Below, piece by piece: positions 8,682-20,549 of a DNA stretch of 64,000 nucleotides. The position numbers and the translations under genes were made by a program. The number at the start of each line of letters is the position of its first letter. The stretch's first letter is position 1. Location: the NCBI RefSeq assembly GCF_017939745.1, contig NZ_JAGKQQ010000001.1:124001-188000 (forward strand), in the 5' to 3' direction. This DNA comes from Gemmata palustris. GTDB taxonomy: Bacteria; Planctomycetota; Planctomycetia; Gemmatales; Gemmataceae. The notes under the pieces were generated by a model. That model worked only from the letters and a program-made list of their open reading frames with translations. It was not told the DNA's origin and did no database searches.

Positions 8682-9939
8682 CAGTAGTTTCAAGTGATTT
8701 GGCAGTGCCGCATGGGAGTTCCTAAGTTCAAGGTTCTCAGGCACTTGAACGGGAGCCTCCCATGCGACGTGGTTACTCTACGATCACCCCGGCGGTGGTC
8801 CACGCACTGACGCGCCGAACGTTGGAACGGGCCCTGGGTTGGACCGACTACAAGCGGTCGGTCACGCGCACCCAGTTGCTCGACCTGGTGCTGTTGATCG
8901 CGGGCACCACCCGCACGTTGTTCGCGGTAGTGACCCGGTACTTCGGGTTCTCCCACGAGACCGCGCGACAGGCGATGCACGCCAACCGGGGTTCCCGGGA
9001 CCAACTCACGGCCCGGTTGGTGGATGCCCTTCACCAGGTGGCGGGGTTCACGCGCCGGGACCGGAGGCGCCGGTGGACGTGTGCCATCGATGTGCATTAC
9101 GTCCCCTTTTATGGGGATCGCAGCACCCCGGGGATCATCGGCGGACCCAAGAAGGCCGGGACCTCGTTCTTTCACGCGTACGCCACCGGGGTACTGATTC
9201 ACAAGCACCGGCGGTACACCGTGGGGCTGATGAGCGTGACGAAAGGAACCAAGCCGCACCAGCAGGTGCAGACCCTTCTGGACCAGGTGGCGGCCCGCGG
9301 GCTCACGGTCCGCGGGGTGGTTCTGGACGCCGGGTTCGACAGCGGGGAGACCCTGTTGCTGTTGCAGGAACGGAACCTGAGCTACACGGTCCCGATGCGC
9401 AAGAAGGGCACCGGTACCAACCGCCGCAACGCCAGCTACACCCAACCCCACGGCACCATCACCACCATGGAGTGGGTCACCGAGAAGAGCCGCAAGGCGG
9501 TATCGACTCGGGTGCTCGTGTGGCAACGGAAGGGCGAATCGCACGCCCGGGTGTACGCGTTCCGCGGGTGGGGCGATGCGACCGCCGTGTCGGAGGCGAA
9601 CCGGGCTCGGTTGGGGCGCCGGCGGTACCGAGAGCGGTTCGGGATCGAGACCAGCTATCGGCAGAAGAACCAGGCCCGCGGGTGGACCACCAGCACCAAC
9701 CCCGAGTACCGGTTGCTGCTCGAGGGCGTGGCCCTGCTGTTGCGCCAGGTGTGGGTGTACCTGACGCTCCGGATCGCTCGGGCACGCGGGCTCGCGCCGA
9801 CCGCCTGGGTCGCCCAGTTCCCGTTGGCCGAGATGCTCGACTGGCTCACGCAACGGATCCGCTCACGATACCCACGCACACGATGTATTACCCTGCCACA
9901 CAATACACTTACAACCAACGCAACGCCTTGAAACTACTG
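8682..9939 (+). mobile_element. ISH3-like insertion sequence, complete
   Basis: 1258 bp bounded by perfect 13-bp terminal inverted repeats, CAGTAGTTTCAAG at 8682-8694 and its complement at 9927-9939. A 4-bp direct repeat TTGC flanks it (8678-8681 and 9940-9943), fitting a target-site duplication. It carries one transposase gene whose stop codon lies inside the right terminal repeat. No decay is visible, so the element looks recently inserted. Confidence 0.88.
8762..9931 (+). CDS. IS transposase, DDE (IS4/ISH3-like)
   Basis: 389 residues. Candidate catalytic acids are the Asp in CAIDVHYVPFYGD (~105), the Asp in GVVLDAGFDSGE (~190) and the Glu in YRERFGIETSYRQKN (~295), the Y-(2)-R-(3)-E-(6)-K spacing of IS4-superfamily enzymes; the DVHYVPFYG form resembles ISH3. 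The ORF is intact and fills the element between its terminal repeats. Confidence 0.88.
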   Translation: MRRGYSTITPAVVHALTRRTLERALGWTDYKRSVTRTQLLDLVLLIAGTTRTLFAVVTRYFGFSHETARQAMHANRGSRDQLTARLVDALHQVAGFTRRDRRRRWTCAIDVHYVPFYGDRSTPGIIGGPKKAGTSFFHAYATGVLIHKHRRYTVGLMSVTKGTKPHQQVQTLLDQVAARGLTVRGVVLDAGFDSGETLLLLQERNLSYTVPMRKKGTGTNRRNASYTQPHGTITTMEWVTEKSRKAVSTRVLVWQRKGESHARVYAFRGWGDATAVSEANRARLGRRRYRERFGIETSYRQKNQARGWTTSTNPEYRLLLEGVALLLRQVWVYLTLRIARARGLAPTAWVAQFPLAEMLDWLTQRIRSRYPRTRCITLPHNTLTTNATP

Positions 9940-9977
9940 TTGCGGTCGCGGCTCGTTACAAGGGCACCGAAACCGGG

Positions 9978-10826
9978 CTACCTGTCGGAAATTGCTTCGC
10001 CCGTCAGTATCGCTGGAGACGGGAGTTTCACGTCCCACACGAGCCCGAGTCGCGCGAGTACGCGGATGAACAGGTAAGTTTCATCGAACTCGTACCACGC
10101 GAACCCGTGCCGCGCCGAATGGGGCGCGCGGTGGTGGTTGTTGTGCCACCCCTCGCCCAGTGCCAGGACGCCCAGCGGGGCATTGTTCCGGCTACCGTCG
10201 CCGGTGCCGAACCGCTGCCGACCGAACAGGTGTGCCACCGAGTTGATCGCGAACGTGACGTGAAGCACCAGCACCGCTGTCAGGCAGTAGCCGTACACCA
10301 ACCCGTTCCAGCCCAAGAGGGCGTAGCAGGCAGTCGCGAGGAACAAACCGGGAAGCACCCACAGGCGATCGAGCCAGACCAACTCGGGGTACTTCGTGAG
10401 GTCGCGGATCGCGCGCTTGTCCAGAACCGCCGGGGCGCACGCGAAGAGCCAGCCGAAGTGCGCGTGGAAGAAGTTCCTGACGACCGGGGAGTGCGGGTCG
10501 TCGGGCGTGTCCGAGTGCTTGTGGTGGAGCCGGTGCTGGGCGACCCACCAAAGCGGCCCCTTTTGCAGCGCGGCGCACCCTGCGGCCGCGAGCGCGAACT
10601 GGAACCCGCGAGAAGTTTTGAACGAGTGGTGCGTGAGGCAGCGATGGAACCCGGCGGTCACACCCAGGCCGATGAGCCGGCTTACTACCAGCATCGTCAC
10701 GACCGACCGGATGGTGAACTCGACGAATGGAACGGCAACGAGAGCGAGGTGAACTACCAACACCGGGCCGACCGTGAGTGCGACCCGGGCGCTATGGAAT
10801 CGAGGGGGCGCGAGGGTGGTCTGCAC
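9978..10826 (-). CDS. Acyl-CoA/fatty-acid desaturase (membrane di-iron)
   Basis: 282 residues, GTG start. The three histidine boxes of delta-9-type desaturases are present: GFHRCLTHHSF (~60), HRLHHKHSDTPDDPHSP (~97) and HNNHHRAPHSARHGF (~230). Four hydrophobic segments flank them (starting ARVALTVGPVLVVHLALVAV, then a pair after the second box). It would introduce a double bond into acyl chains at the inner membrane. It stands alone between the IS and a repeat, and is transcribed away from the ATP synthase genes' ends on the same strand. Confidence 0.92.
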   Translation of the reverse strand: MQTTLAPPRFHSARVALTVGPVLVVHLALVAVPFVEFTIRSVVTMLVVSRLIGLGVTAGFHRCLTHHSFKTSRGFQFALAAAGCAALQKGPLWWVAQHRLHHKHSDTPDDPHSPVVRNFFHAHFGWLFACAPAVLDKRAIRDLTKYPELVWLDRLWVLPGLFLATACYALLGWNGLVYGYCLTAVLVLHVTFAINSVAHLFGRQRFGTGDGSRNNAPLGVLALGEGWHNNHHRAPHSARHGFAWYEFDETYLFIRVLARLGLVWDVKLPSPAILTGEAISDR

Positions 10827-10845
10827 GTGTGCGCCCCCTCATTAA

Positions 10846-10943
10846 GAGTTAACCGCATAGGAGGCGGAGAAAGGCCGGATTGGAAATGCCCCGTCCTGCC
10901 TTTGCTTTGCGCTCTCGGCGCCCTCTGCGGTGAAACGCTCTTC
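10846..10943. repeat. Family A palindromic repeat, decayed copy 2
   Basis: The right part (10898-10942) carries CTTTGC, GCGCCCTCTGCGGTGAAAC and matches the right arm of the repeat at 7817-7860. The left part (AACCGCATAGGAGGCGGAG) is a degraded arm. It sits between the atpC stop and the desaturase start. Confidence 0.7.
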
Positions 10944-10969
10944 AGAATAGAGTGGCCGCACGCGCTGCG

Positions 10970-11389
10970 TCACGCGCCGATGTTCTTGTCGGCGACTCTC
11001 TTGAGCCCGGACACGCGGTCGTTGGCCTTCGCCTTGTTCGCGCGCTCGACGGCGCTCGATGAGGGCAGCGTGGCGGCTTCGTTCGCGGCGGCGGCCACCA
11101 CGTCGGGCGTGACCTCGGACGCGGGGCGGGCCTTCGCGGTCAGCACGGTGACCACGTTCGACCGCACCTGCACGAACCCGGCGTCGATGAACCACCGCGT
11201 GACGCCCGATTCGCTGTTGAGCCGCAGTTCGCCCGCCCCCAGGCGGCCGATGAGCGGCGCGCGGCCCCGTTGCACGCCGAGTTCGCCATCAATCATCGGA
11301 AGGATGACCATCTCCGCGGTCTCGTCGAGCACGGCCCGTTCCGGGGTGACGACGACGACGCGGAGGTGTCCGCTCGCGGTGTTCGACAT
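10970..11389 (-). CDS. atpC: F1 ATP synthase epsilon subunit
   Basis: 139 residues: an N-terminal beta-sandwich (LRVVVVTPERAVLDETAEMV, then LPMIDGELGVQRGRAPLIG) and an Ala-rich helical hairpin at the C-terminus. The frame is open much further upstream; the ATG at 11389 is chosen because GGAG lies nine bases before it, and it leaves the usual epsilon length. An ATG at 11422 is the alternative. Last gene of the ATP synthase operon. Its C-terminal helices end in a basic stretch (GLKRVADKNIGA). Confidence 0.9.
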   Translation of the reverse strand: MSNTASGHLRVVVVTPERAVLDETAEMVILPMIDGELGVQRGRAPLIGRLGAGELRLNSESGVTRWFIDAGFVQVRSNVVTVLTAKARPASEVTPDVVAAAANEAATLPSSSAVERANKAKANDRVSGLKRVADKNIGA

Positions 11390-11496
11390 CTGGTTCGACT
11401 CCGGCTGGCGCGTGCCAGCCATGTGTGTGGTCGTGGGAGTGAAGAAACGGGTCGCGGGTGACGGGGAACGTGCCCCGTCACTCGTCGCGCCAGAAG

Positions 11497-13047
<1,551 letters not shown>

Positions 13048-13536
13048 CTACTTCGGAACCAAGAAACTCAGGTGGTGCTCACAGTGGAGCACCTGCACCT
13101 TGTTTCCTTCGTCGGCGCTCAGCACGCCGAGCAACGGGGACGGGTGAAACGGCCCCGTGTGTGTTTTGAACCGCCCGGCGGCGGCCTTCAGTTTTGCGAC
13201 CGCCGCTGCCGGGTCGCCCCCGACCGGCGCGACCGACTCTTTCAGGGTCGGGGCCCCCGGGGGCATCTCACCTTTTTCCAACACCTTGCGGAGCATTCGG
13301 CGGGCGATCGTGTTGCGTGCCATCCAGAACACGGGGCGCATCAGGAGGGGCGGTTTCGGGAACCCTTCGACCGGGTACCGCATCCACTCGGCGAGGTGAA
13401 AACACACCTGCGCCAGATCCCAATTTCCGGCCCTGTTATACCCTTTCGCGAGCAAGTTCTCTGCGTCGCGAACCGCGTCGTCGAGCGTGGCGAAGGTCAG
13501 CTTCCGGCGCTCGGGCATTTCGCGGCCCTCTGTCAT
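13048..13536 (-). CDS. DUF1569 (DinB-like) protein inside the atp operon
   Basis: 162 residues with the DUF1569 pattern: LTFATLDDAVRDAENLL, an NWDLAQVCFHLAEWM segment, and a terminal LHCEHHLSFLVPK. Histidines in HLAEW and HCEHHLSF are placed like the metal ligands of DinB four-helix proteins. Function is unknown. It sits in line between atpG and atpD, same strand, with short gaps, so it should be co-transcribed with the ATP synthase. The start may be ATG 13536 or the in-frame ATG six codons later. Confidence 0.8.
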   Translation of the reverse strand: MTEGREMPERRKLTFATLDDAVRDAENLLAKGYNRAGNWDLAQVCFHLAEWMRYPVEGFPKPPLLMRPVFWMARNTIARRMLRKVLEKGEMPPGAPTLKESVAPVGGDPAAAVAKLKAAAGRFKTHTGPFHPSPLLGVLSADEGNKVQVLHCEHHLSFLVPK

Positions 13537-13578
13537 TTAATTCCAGAGATTTTAATCCCTGGCTTGAGAGGCCAGCCG

Positions 13579-14484
13579 TTACTTCAGCGCTTCGGACCCG
13601 GCGATGAGTTCCGAAATCTCTTTCGTAATGTTCGCTTGGCGGGTACGGTTGTAGACCCGCGTGATGTCCTTGATGAGGTCGCCGGCGTTCTCGGTCGCGG
13701 CCTTCATCGCGACGCGGCGGGCGATCTGCTCGCTCACGGCCGCGTCCAGGAACATCTTGAACAGGCGCACCTTCAGGGCCGCGGGAACCAGTTCCTCGAG
13801 GATCTCGGCCGCGTCCGGGATGAACTCGTAATCGGTCTTCGCGTCCGCTCCGCCCGCCTCCGGCGTCGCTGCGGCCGCGGCGGGCTTGCTCGACGCGACC
13901 GCGACCGACGACAGCGGGAGCAGCGTTTCCACGACCGCTTGTTGTCGGGCGGCGGTAATGAACTTCGTGTACGCGACCTTCACCTCGTCGATCTGCCCGG
14001 AGATGTAGAGGTCGATGTACCGGCTCGCGACCGCGTCCACTTCCGCGAACGTCGGCTTGTCCTCGAAGTTGGTGTACTCGTGGGTCCGCGGGACGCCCTG
14101 GAACTTGAAGAACGCGATCCCGCGCTTGCCGGCCGCTTCGAGATCGAAGGGCGCGTTGGCCGCGGCGAGCTGGCGCGTCACCTGGACCGCTTCGCGGAGG
14201 ACGCTCCCGTTGTACCCGCCGCACAGCCCGCGGTTCGCGGTGATGACGAGCACCAGCGTCTTCTTCACCGGGCGCGTGGCGAGGAGCGGGTGGCTCACTT
14301 CGCTCGCGTTCCTGCTCAGGTCGGCCGCGAGTTCGGCGATCTTGCGCGTGTACGACTCGGCTTCCTGCGCGCGCTTGAGGGCTCGCTGGAACCGGGAGGT
14401 CGCGATCAGTTCCATCGTCTTCGTGATCTTGCGGATGTTCCGCACGGCCTTGCGGCGCTTCACGAGGACACGAAGGTTTGCCAT
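13579..14484 (-). CDS. atpG: F1 ATP synthase gamma subunit
   Basis: 301 residues starting MANLRVLVKRRKAVRNIRKI, the usual gamma N-terminus; the C-terminal helix AGDLIKDITRVYNRTRQAN is also typical. The frame runs 44 codons upstream but the family start is the ATG at 14484. An Ala-rich insertion (around residues 190-205, with AAAAATPEAGGADAK) makes it slightly long. It is the central rotor shaft. Confidence 0.97.
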   Translation of the reverse strand: MANLRVLVKRRKAVRNIRKITKTMELIATSRFQRALKRAQEAESYTRKIAELAADLSRNASEVSHPLLATRPVKKTLVLVITANRGLCGGYNGSVLREAVQVTRQLAAANAPFDLEAAGKRGIAFFKFQGVPRTHEYTNFEDKPTFAEVDAVASRYIDLYISGQIDEVKVAYTKFITAARQQAVVETLLPLSSVAVASSKPAAAAATPEAGGADAKTDYEFIPDAAEILEELVPAALKVRLFKMFLDAAVSEQIARRVAMKAATENAGDLIKDITRVYNRTRQANITKEISELIAGSEALK

Positions 14485-14504
14485 TTTGGAGCGGTGTTTG
14501 GTGT

Positions 14505-14777
14505 TTAGTGTTTCGCGCCGGTCCGCGGGGGCGGGTGCGGCGCGTGGTACGCGGTGATGACGAAGATCAGGTCCCCGTCGCCGAACCCGTTGTACCGCCA
14601 GATGATCTTCACCCACCGGCCGTTCGGGGCGCGGCCGTAGCTCTCGACGCCCGGTTCCGGTTCAGCCCACTCGTCCGCGTCGGTCCGGTGCTCCCACGCG
14701 AACTCCACCTCGTCCGGGGAGAGATGGTGCATTGCCAGTTTCGATAGGTTCCAGTCGATCCATACGAATTGTGCCAT
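14505..14777 (-). CDS. Small BrnT/DUF4258-like protein inside the atp operon
   Basis: Up to 90 residues. The order HHLSPDEVEFAWEHR, then a GRWVKIIWRYN strand and DLIFVITAYHA resembles the BrnT/DUF4258 RNase-toxin fold (helix, then strands ending in V-I-x-A-x-x), but this is a weak fold-level match. No antitoxin-like partner is adjacent. It lies between atpA and atpG. The start is uncertain: the ATG at 14777 has AGGAGG only one base away, too close to be ideal, and ATG 14732 is an alternative. Confidence 0.6.
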   Translation of the reverse strand: MAQFVWIDWNLSKLAMHHLSPDEVEFAWEHRTDADEWAEPEPGVESYGRAPNGRWVKIIWRYNGFGDGDLIFVITAYHAPHPPPRTGAKH

Positions 14778-14845
14778 CCCTCCTTTTCTTCGCGCTAGAG
14801 TCGGGCGCGCCCCGGCCGCGTGGCCGGGCCACCGGGTACCGAAAA

Positions 14846-16559
<1,714 letters not shown>

Positions 16560-16573
<14 letters not shown>

Positions 16574-17174
16574 TGCTGCCGCCCTTATCGAGCAAGAGTG
16601 TACGGAGAGACCGGAGGCGCGTGCGGACGGAGGTGTCGATGACCGAATCGCCCACCTGGATCACCAACCCGCCGAGCAGGTCGGGGTCCACCCGCACGTC
16701 CAAAACAGGTTCCTGACGCAAAAGTTTTTTGAGGCTCGCGGTGAGTTCGGACCGCTGGGCGTCCGAGAGGTCCACGGCCGACGCGACCCGCACCCGCACC
16801 CGCCCGGCGCGGTCGTCGAGCAGCCCGCGGTACGCGGCAGCGATCCCGCGGAGCAGGTCGAGCCGGCTGTTGTGCGCGAGGACCGCGACGAGCCCGCGGA
16901 GCAGGTCCGAGGAGCGGCCCTCAAGGGCCGCAGAAAGGGCCGCCGTTTTCGCCTTCTTGCCGATCGTCGGGTTCGCGATGAGCGCCCCGACAGTGGGGTT
17001 CTCGATCACCACCTCGCGGACGAAATCGGACAGTTCGGCCCCGACCTCGTCCACGGCTTGTGGCGCCTTCTTGGCCGCGGCCGCGAGCAGCGACTCGGCG
17101 TAGATGCGCGCGAGCCGCGACCGCGTGGTCCCCGCGTCCAGAACCGTCTCGTGTTTGGTTTCGACGTTCGCCAT
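16560..17174 (-). CDS. atpH: ATP synthase delta subunit (OSCP)
   Basis: 204 residues. [11 protein letters not shown] near residue 20 is the OSCP start pattern and the C-terminal [21 protein letters not shown] is the family's best-conserved block. Ends inside the start of atpA (14-bp overlap). It joins F1 to the peripheral stalk. Confidence 0.93.
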
Positions 17175-17246
17175 GTGTGTTCCGGGGGAACCGAAGAACC
17201 CGAACTTCTCGCCCCCGCCCGACCGGGCGGGGACGTTCCTTGGACC

Positions 17247-17840
17247 TTACGCCCGGCTCGCGCTCGTGTTCACTTCCGCGATCGATTCGCTCACCAGCGA
17301 ACTTTGCTTCTCGATTGTCACCTGCTGGCGGATGGCCTTGGTCGCCATGATCGAGGCGAGGTCCACGGCTCGCTGGCTGACTTCATTGAGGAGCGCGTCG
17401 CGCTCGATCGCGAGATCCCGGGAGGCCCGCTCGCGCTCGGCCTGGGCCTCTTTGATCCCGACCTCGCGCTCGGCGATTTTCAGGGCGTCGGCGTCCCGCC
17501 GGGCCTCGTCCATGATCGCCCGCACCTGGTCGGCGGCCTTTGCCAGTTCTGCCGCTAGTTGCGTCCGCAGTGCGGCGGCTTCTTCCTTCGCCTTCTTCGC
17601 GTCGGCGATGGCCTGGAACTGCGCCTCCTCGCGGGCCTGGAGCCCCTTGAGGATCGGCCCCCACGCGAACGTGTACAGGATCGCGAGCAGCGCGCCGAAC
17701 ACGACCACCGTCACGATCGAGTTGACGAGATCCGGCGCGAGGATGTTCTTCTGCGCGCCGGGCGCGTCGGCCGCCGGCGCCAGGGCCGGCAGCAGCAGGA
17801 CGACGGCGATCGCGCCCGCCGTCCGGACAAAGGTGGTCAT
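17247..17840 (-). CDS. atpF: ATP synthase b subunit
   Basis: 197 residues. A signal-peptide-like start (AIAVVLLLPALAPAADA) precedes the single membrane helix (VNSIVTVVVFGALLAILYTF, ~40-60), then FAWGPILKGLQAREE and a long charged coiled coil rich in Ala, Glu and Lys. The extra N-terminal hydrophobic segment suggests a cleaved signal. It forms the peripheral stalk. Confidence 0.93.
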   Translation of the reverse strand: MTTFVRTAGAIAVVLLLPALAPAADAPGAQKNILAPDLVNSIVTVVVFGALLAILYTFAWGPILKGLQAREEAQFQAIADAKKAKEEAAALRTQLAAELAKAADQVRAIMDEARRDADALKIAEREVGIKEAQAERERASRDLAIERDALLNEVSQRAVDLASIMATKAIRQQVTIEKQSSLVSESIAEVNTSASRA

Positions 17841-17884
17841 GGTGCCATCTCCCCACTTCAGGGTTAGGTCTGTTCCGGGTCGGA

Positions 17885-18226
17885 TCAGGCTTTGCCGACG
17901 AGGGCGTAGCAGATCACGAGCAGCGCGATGATGGCGGCCCCTTCAACGAGCGCGGCCATAACGATCATGTTGACCTGGATCGCACCCTTTTGCTCCGGCT
18001 GGCGGGCGATGGCGGCCAGAGCGGACCAACCGACGAGCCCGATGCCGATGCCCGCACCAACGATCGCCAGCCCGGCGCCGATACCGGCCCCGAGGCCCGC
18101 ACCGGAGTTGGCCGCGGACGCGGCCGGTTGTTGCTGGGGAGCGACGGGCTCGGCCGCGGCCAGAGCGGGCAGGGCGCTAACGGTGAGCAGGACGAGCGCG
18201 AGGGCAATACGGCAAGCGAGTTTCAT
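17885..18226 (-). CDS. atpE: ATP synthase c subunit with N-terminal signal sequence
   Basis: 113 residues, longer than the usual 70-85 because of an N-terminal leader (ALALVLLTVSALPALAAAEP). The two-helix hairpin has a Gly-rich first helix (GAGLGAGIGAGLAIVGAGIG), the ARQPE loop and the ion-carrying Glu in AALVEGAAIIALLVI. The residues around the Glu (V-E-G-A) lack the polar partners typical of Na+ rings, so proton coupling is more likely (inference). Confidence 0.95.
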   Translation of the reverse strand: MKLACRIALALVLLTVSALPALAAAEPVAPQQQPAASAANSGAGLGAGIGAGLAIVGAGIGIGLVGWSALAAIARQPEQKGAIQVNMIVMAALVEGAAIIALLVICYALVGKA

Positions 18227-18290
18227 AGCAGTCGGTCCCTTTCTACACGGGGTTGGAAGGCACCGGCACGGCGGCCGGGCGCGACCGAGG

Positions 18291-19154
18291 TTAGTGTTCC
18301 GGGTTCAGTTGCATGCCCAAGAAAATCGACGTCAACAGGACGAAGACGAACGCCTGCAGGAAGGCGACGAACAGTTCGAGTACGCTGAGCGCGGTCGCCA
18401 TAAGCACGGCCGCGACCGTTCCACCGGGCGAGAGCCCGCCGGCGATCGGGTCAGCAAGAGCGAACGTCAGAATCACGGCCAGAGCCACGTGCCCGGCAAA
18501 AATGTTAGCGAACAAACGAATCGCGAGCACCCCGGCCCGGATGAACGCCCCCATCACTTCGATGACGGTGATGAGCGGGACGATCAGCACCGAGAGGAAC
18601 ACGGTCATTACGAGGTTGTCGCCCTTGAGCCGCGGGACATACGACATCACGTATTTGCCGATGCCGAGTTTCGCGATCGCGGACACGTGAATCACGAAGA
18701 ACACCGCCAGTGCGAGAACGAGCGTGACGCTCAGTTCCGCCGTCGGCGAGCCGAGGAACGGTACCATCCCGAGCAGGTTGCACCCGAGGATGAACAGAAA
18801 CAGTGTCCACAGGAACGGCACGTAGCGGTCCGCAAAGTGGACGTGCGGCTTGGCCACTGCCCCGTGGTGAGCGTGTGTTTGTTCGGTAATGGCGTCGTGA
18901 ACGCCGTGCGGCTCGTCGTGATCGTGCCCGCCGTGGATGTTCGGCCGCGCGACTTCGTCGCGGATGAACAGCAAGAGCATTTCGAGGAAGTTCCAGAACG
19001 GTCCCCGGGGCGGGGTGCCGTCCTTCACGCGGCGCGCGAGCAAAATGTAGGGAACCGCAACGGCAATCGCCGCAACCACCAGCAGAATCTGGTGCTTGGT
19101 GATCGGCCCGACCCAGGCGTGGTCGAGTACGTGTTCGAGCGGATCCTGCGCCAT
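18291..19154 (-). CDS. atpB: ATP synthase a subunit
   Basis: 287 residues from ATG 19154 (MAQDPLEHVLDHAW). The stator arginine is in AIRLFANIFAGHVAL (~210). A His-rich loop (GGHDHDEPHGVHD, then THAHHG) lies between the first membrane helix and PFLWTLFLFILGCNLLGM. The open frame extends to 19271 but the upstream part is basic and not family-like. Proton half-channel subunit of Fo. Confidence 0.95.
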   Translation of the reverse strand: MAQDPLEHVLDHAWVGPITKHQILLVVAAIAVAVPYILLARRVKDGTPPRGPFWNFLEMLLLFIRDEVARPNIHGGHDHDEPHGVHDAITEQTHAHHGAVAKPHVHFADRYVPFLWTLFLFILGCNLLGMVPFLGSPTAELSVTLVLALAVFFVIHVSAIAKLGIGKYVMSYVPRLKGDNLVMTVFLSVLIVPLITVIEVMGAFIRAGVLAIRLFANIFAGHVALAVILTFALADPIAGGLSPGGTVAAVLMATALSVLELFVAFLQAFVFVLLTSIFLGMQLNPEH

Positions 19155-19197
19155 GATCGATCCTCTCCCCGGTCCGGGACCGCCCTCTCGCGTGATG

Positions 19198-19455
19198 CTA
19201 GGTAGGCGGTTTACTCGGCCCGTCGCTCTCGCCCGACTTTGTTTTGTTCGTTTTGTCCGCGCGGCTGGCAATCACCAAAAGATGCCCGATGCCGCCCACG
19301 AACCCGATCGTCGTACCGACCACCAATCCCCACGGCGCCCAGCCGAATCGGTTGTCCACCCAGACCCCGATCAGAATGGGAGCGACGAGCTCGGTCACGG
19401 CCGTCCCGATCAGGGCCAGCCCGCTGTAATCGCTCGTACCGCGGTCGCGGTTCAC
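19198..19455 (-). CDS. AtpZ/AtpI-family small membrane protein
   Basis: 85 residues with two membrane helices (LALIGTAVTELVAPILIGVW and GLVVGTTIGFVGGIGHLLVI). The pattern matches the AtpZ/'putative F0F1-ATPase subunit' group found at the head of atp operons, linked to c-ring assembly and cation handling. Its start overlaps the preceding ORF by 4 bp. Confidence 0.8.
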   Translation of the reverse strand: MNRDRGTSDYSGLALIGTAVTELVAPILIGVWVDNRFGWAPWGLVVGTTIGFVGGIGHLLVIASRADKTNKTKSGESDGPSKPPT

Positions 19456-19889
19456 GGCGCCTTCTCCGGAATTATCTGAGCCTTACCGTACATCAGTAAC
19501 CCGCATTCGATTGCAAGAGTAACGATGTACAGATAGGTGACCCATCCGGCAAACTCGTCCCGCGGCGCACCGTGCTTCGTAAGCACTTCACCGAGCAGCA
19601 AAACCCCAACGACCGCCACCGCCATCCGAACCCCGGTGCCCATTAGAACAGCAATCGGGCCGAACTGTGGAGTGTGCCGAAAGACGGCATCCGCGAGCAG
19701 AAACGTTGCAACCGCAGATGACAGACACAAACCGGTCGCGGTAACGACTGTCAGGACGGGTGGTTGGCTGGCAAACCAGCCCGTGGATACGAACCCGATT
19801 CCCGCGGCGACAATCGCCCCAGTGGTCAGCACAACGACCTTCGCGGCTGCCCCCACGTTGCGGTTCCGCACAGAGTGTTTTGTGAACAA
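19452..19889 (-). CDS. AtpI-like membrane protein, first gene of atp operon
   Basis: 145 residues with four hydrophobic segments (starting AAKVVVLTTGAIVAAGIGFV), a layout like AtpI. It heads the operon and is coupled by overlap to the AtpZ-like gene. The assigned start is a TTG; because the best promoter candidate would begin transcripts close to 19889, a GTG a few codons later may be the real start. Confidence 0.65.
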   Translation of the reverse strand: MFTKHSVRNRNVGAAAKVVVLTTGAIVAAGIGFVSTGWFASQPPVLTVVTATGLCLSSAVATFLLADAVFRHTPQFGPIAVLMGTGVRMAVAVVGVLLLGEVLTKHGAPRDEFAGWVTYLYIVTLAIECGLLMYGKAQIIPEKAP

Positions 19890-19895
19890 GGGCGT

Positions 19896-19923
19896 ATTGT
19901 GAGTAACTCGGAGGCAAAGTCAA
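19896..19923 (-). promoter_or_regulatory. Candidate sigma-70 promoter for the atp operon
   Basis: On the minus strand TTGACT (19923-19918) and CACAAT (19901-19896) are 16 bp apart. The -35 matches five of six consensus bases and the -10 four of six. Initiation would fall near 19889, right at the annotated first codon. Confidence 0.45.
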
Positions 19924-19933
19924 TCCGCATCTC

Positions 19934-19947
19934 GTGAAATATTTCAC
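19934..19947. promoter_or_regulatory. CRP-like palindromic operator upstream of atp operon
   Basis: GTGAAATATTTCAC is a perfect 14-bp palindrome. Read on the minus strand with neighbours it is TGTGA-AATATT-TCACG, one base from the CRP/FNR-family TGTGA-N6-TCACA pattern, in AT-rich sequence about 50 bp upstream of the predicted atp start point. Confidence 0.5.
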
Positions 19948-20146
19948 AAGCGAGTGTGGATGCCTCGAAGTACCTGAAAATTGAGGCTTTTTGTAAAGAT
20001 TCGTCGCTGATTCGATCGCTTGCGCGAGGACGGTTTCGGCAAGATCTGCGGGTGCGGCTGCGCGATTCTTGAGCGTTGTGACGTTTTGACACGGCGTAGG
20101 ATGGGCAAAATCAGTACCCGGAACCAGTTCCGGCGACCAAATCACA

Positions 20147-20176
20147 TTGACAGGCTCCCCCGCGTTTTCCTATGAT
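20147..20176 (+). promoter_or_regulatory. Strong sigma-70 promoter candidate
   Basis: TTGACA (20147-20152) and TATGAT (20171-20176) with an 18-bp spacer, on the plus strand. It points to the DUF4912 gene at 20550, giving a leader of about 365 nt. The leader (20184-20549) shows no ORF that looks translated and no known riboswitch pattern. The rest of 19948-20146 holds nothing recognisable. Confidence 0.65.
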
Positions 20177-20549
20177 GAATAACGAGTTAGGAATGTTCCC
20201 CGCCCAGATTTGGGGTCACCGACTCGCCTGAAAATGTCGGGTTGTGACAGTGAGTGTAGGGTGCCCACCACCAACAGGTTTTCTGCTCGGCAAACTTTGA
20301 TCGTGTGGCGATTTGTGGGGTTTATGCGGAATTGTGCCGGAGCAGGGTGCCTTCGTTAGCCGTTCTTCGTGTTATGGATTTGGGTTCCGATCTGATGTCC
20401 GGGTATTAACTCGGACGCTTTCCGGCGAGACAAGGTCCGCTGGATCGTTTGACCTTGCCGGGACGGAACCCGGAGCCGCGGCTGTTTCGGCACGGATGTT
20501 ACCAAGACCGTCCCACAACCGCCCACACTGCGCGGGGAGTGGCTCGCCG

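Larger units (their letters stand above)
8635..9956. repeat. 60-bp perfect palindrome (family B) interrupted by an IS
   Basis: Joining 8635-8681 to 9944-9956 (removing the IS and one TTGC copy) gives a palindrome with perfect 30-bp arms centred on GGCGCC. The core of the arm is CCGCGACCGCAAGGGAGCGG. A related, imperfect copy is at 61434-61482. The interruption lies inside the right arm. Confidence 0.85.

Noticed and set aside
11392-11402. GGTTCGACTCC, which looks like a tRNA T-arm
   Set aside because: No acceptor stem or other arms can be built around it, and on the other strand it is the ribosome-binding region of atpC.
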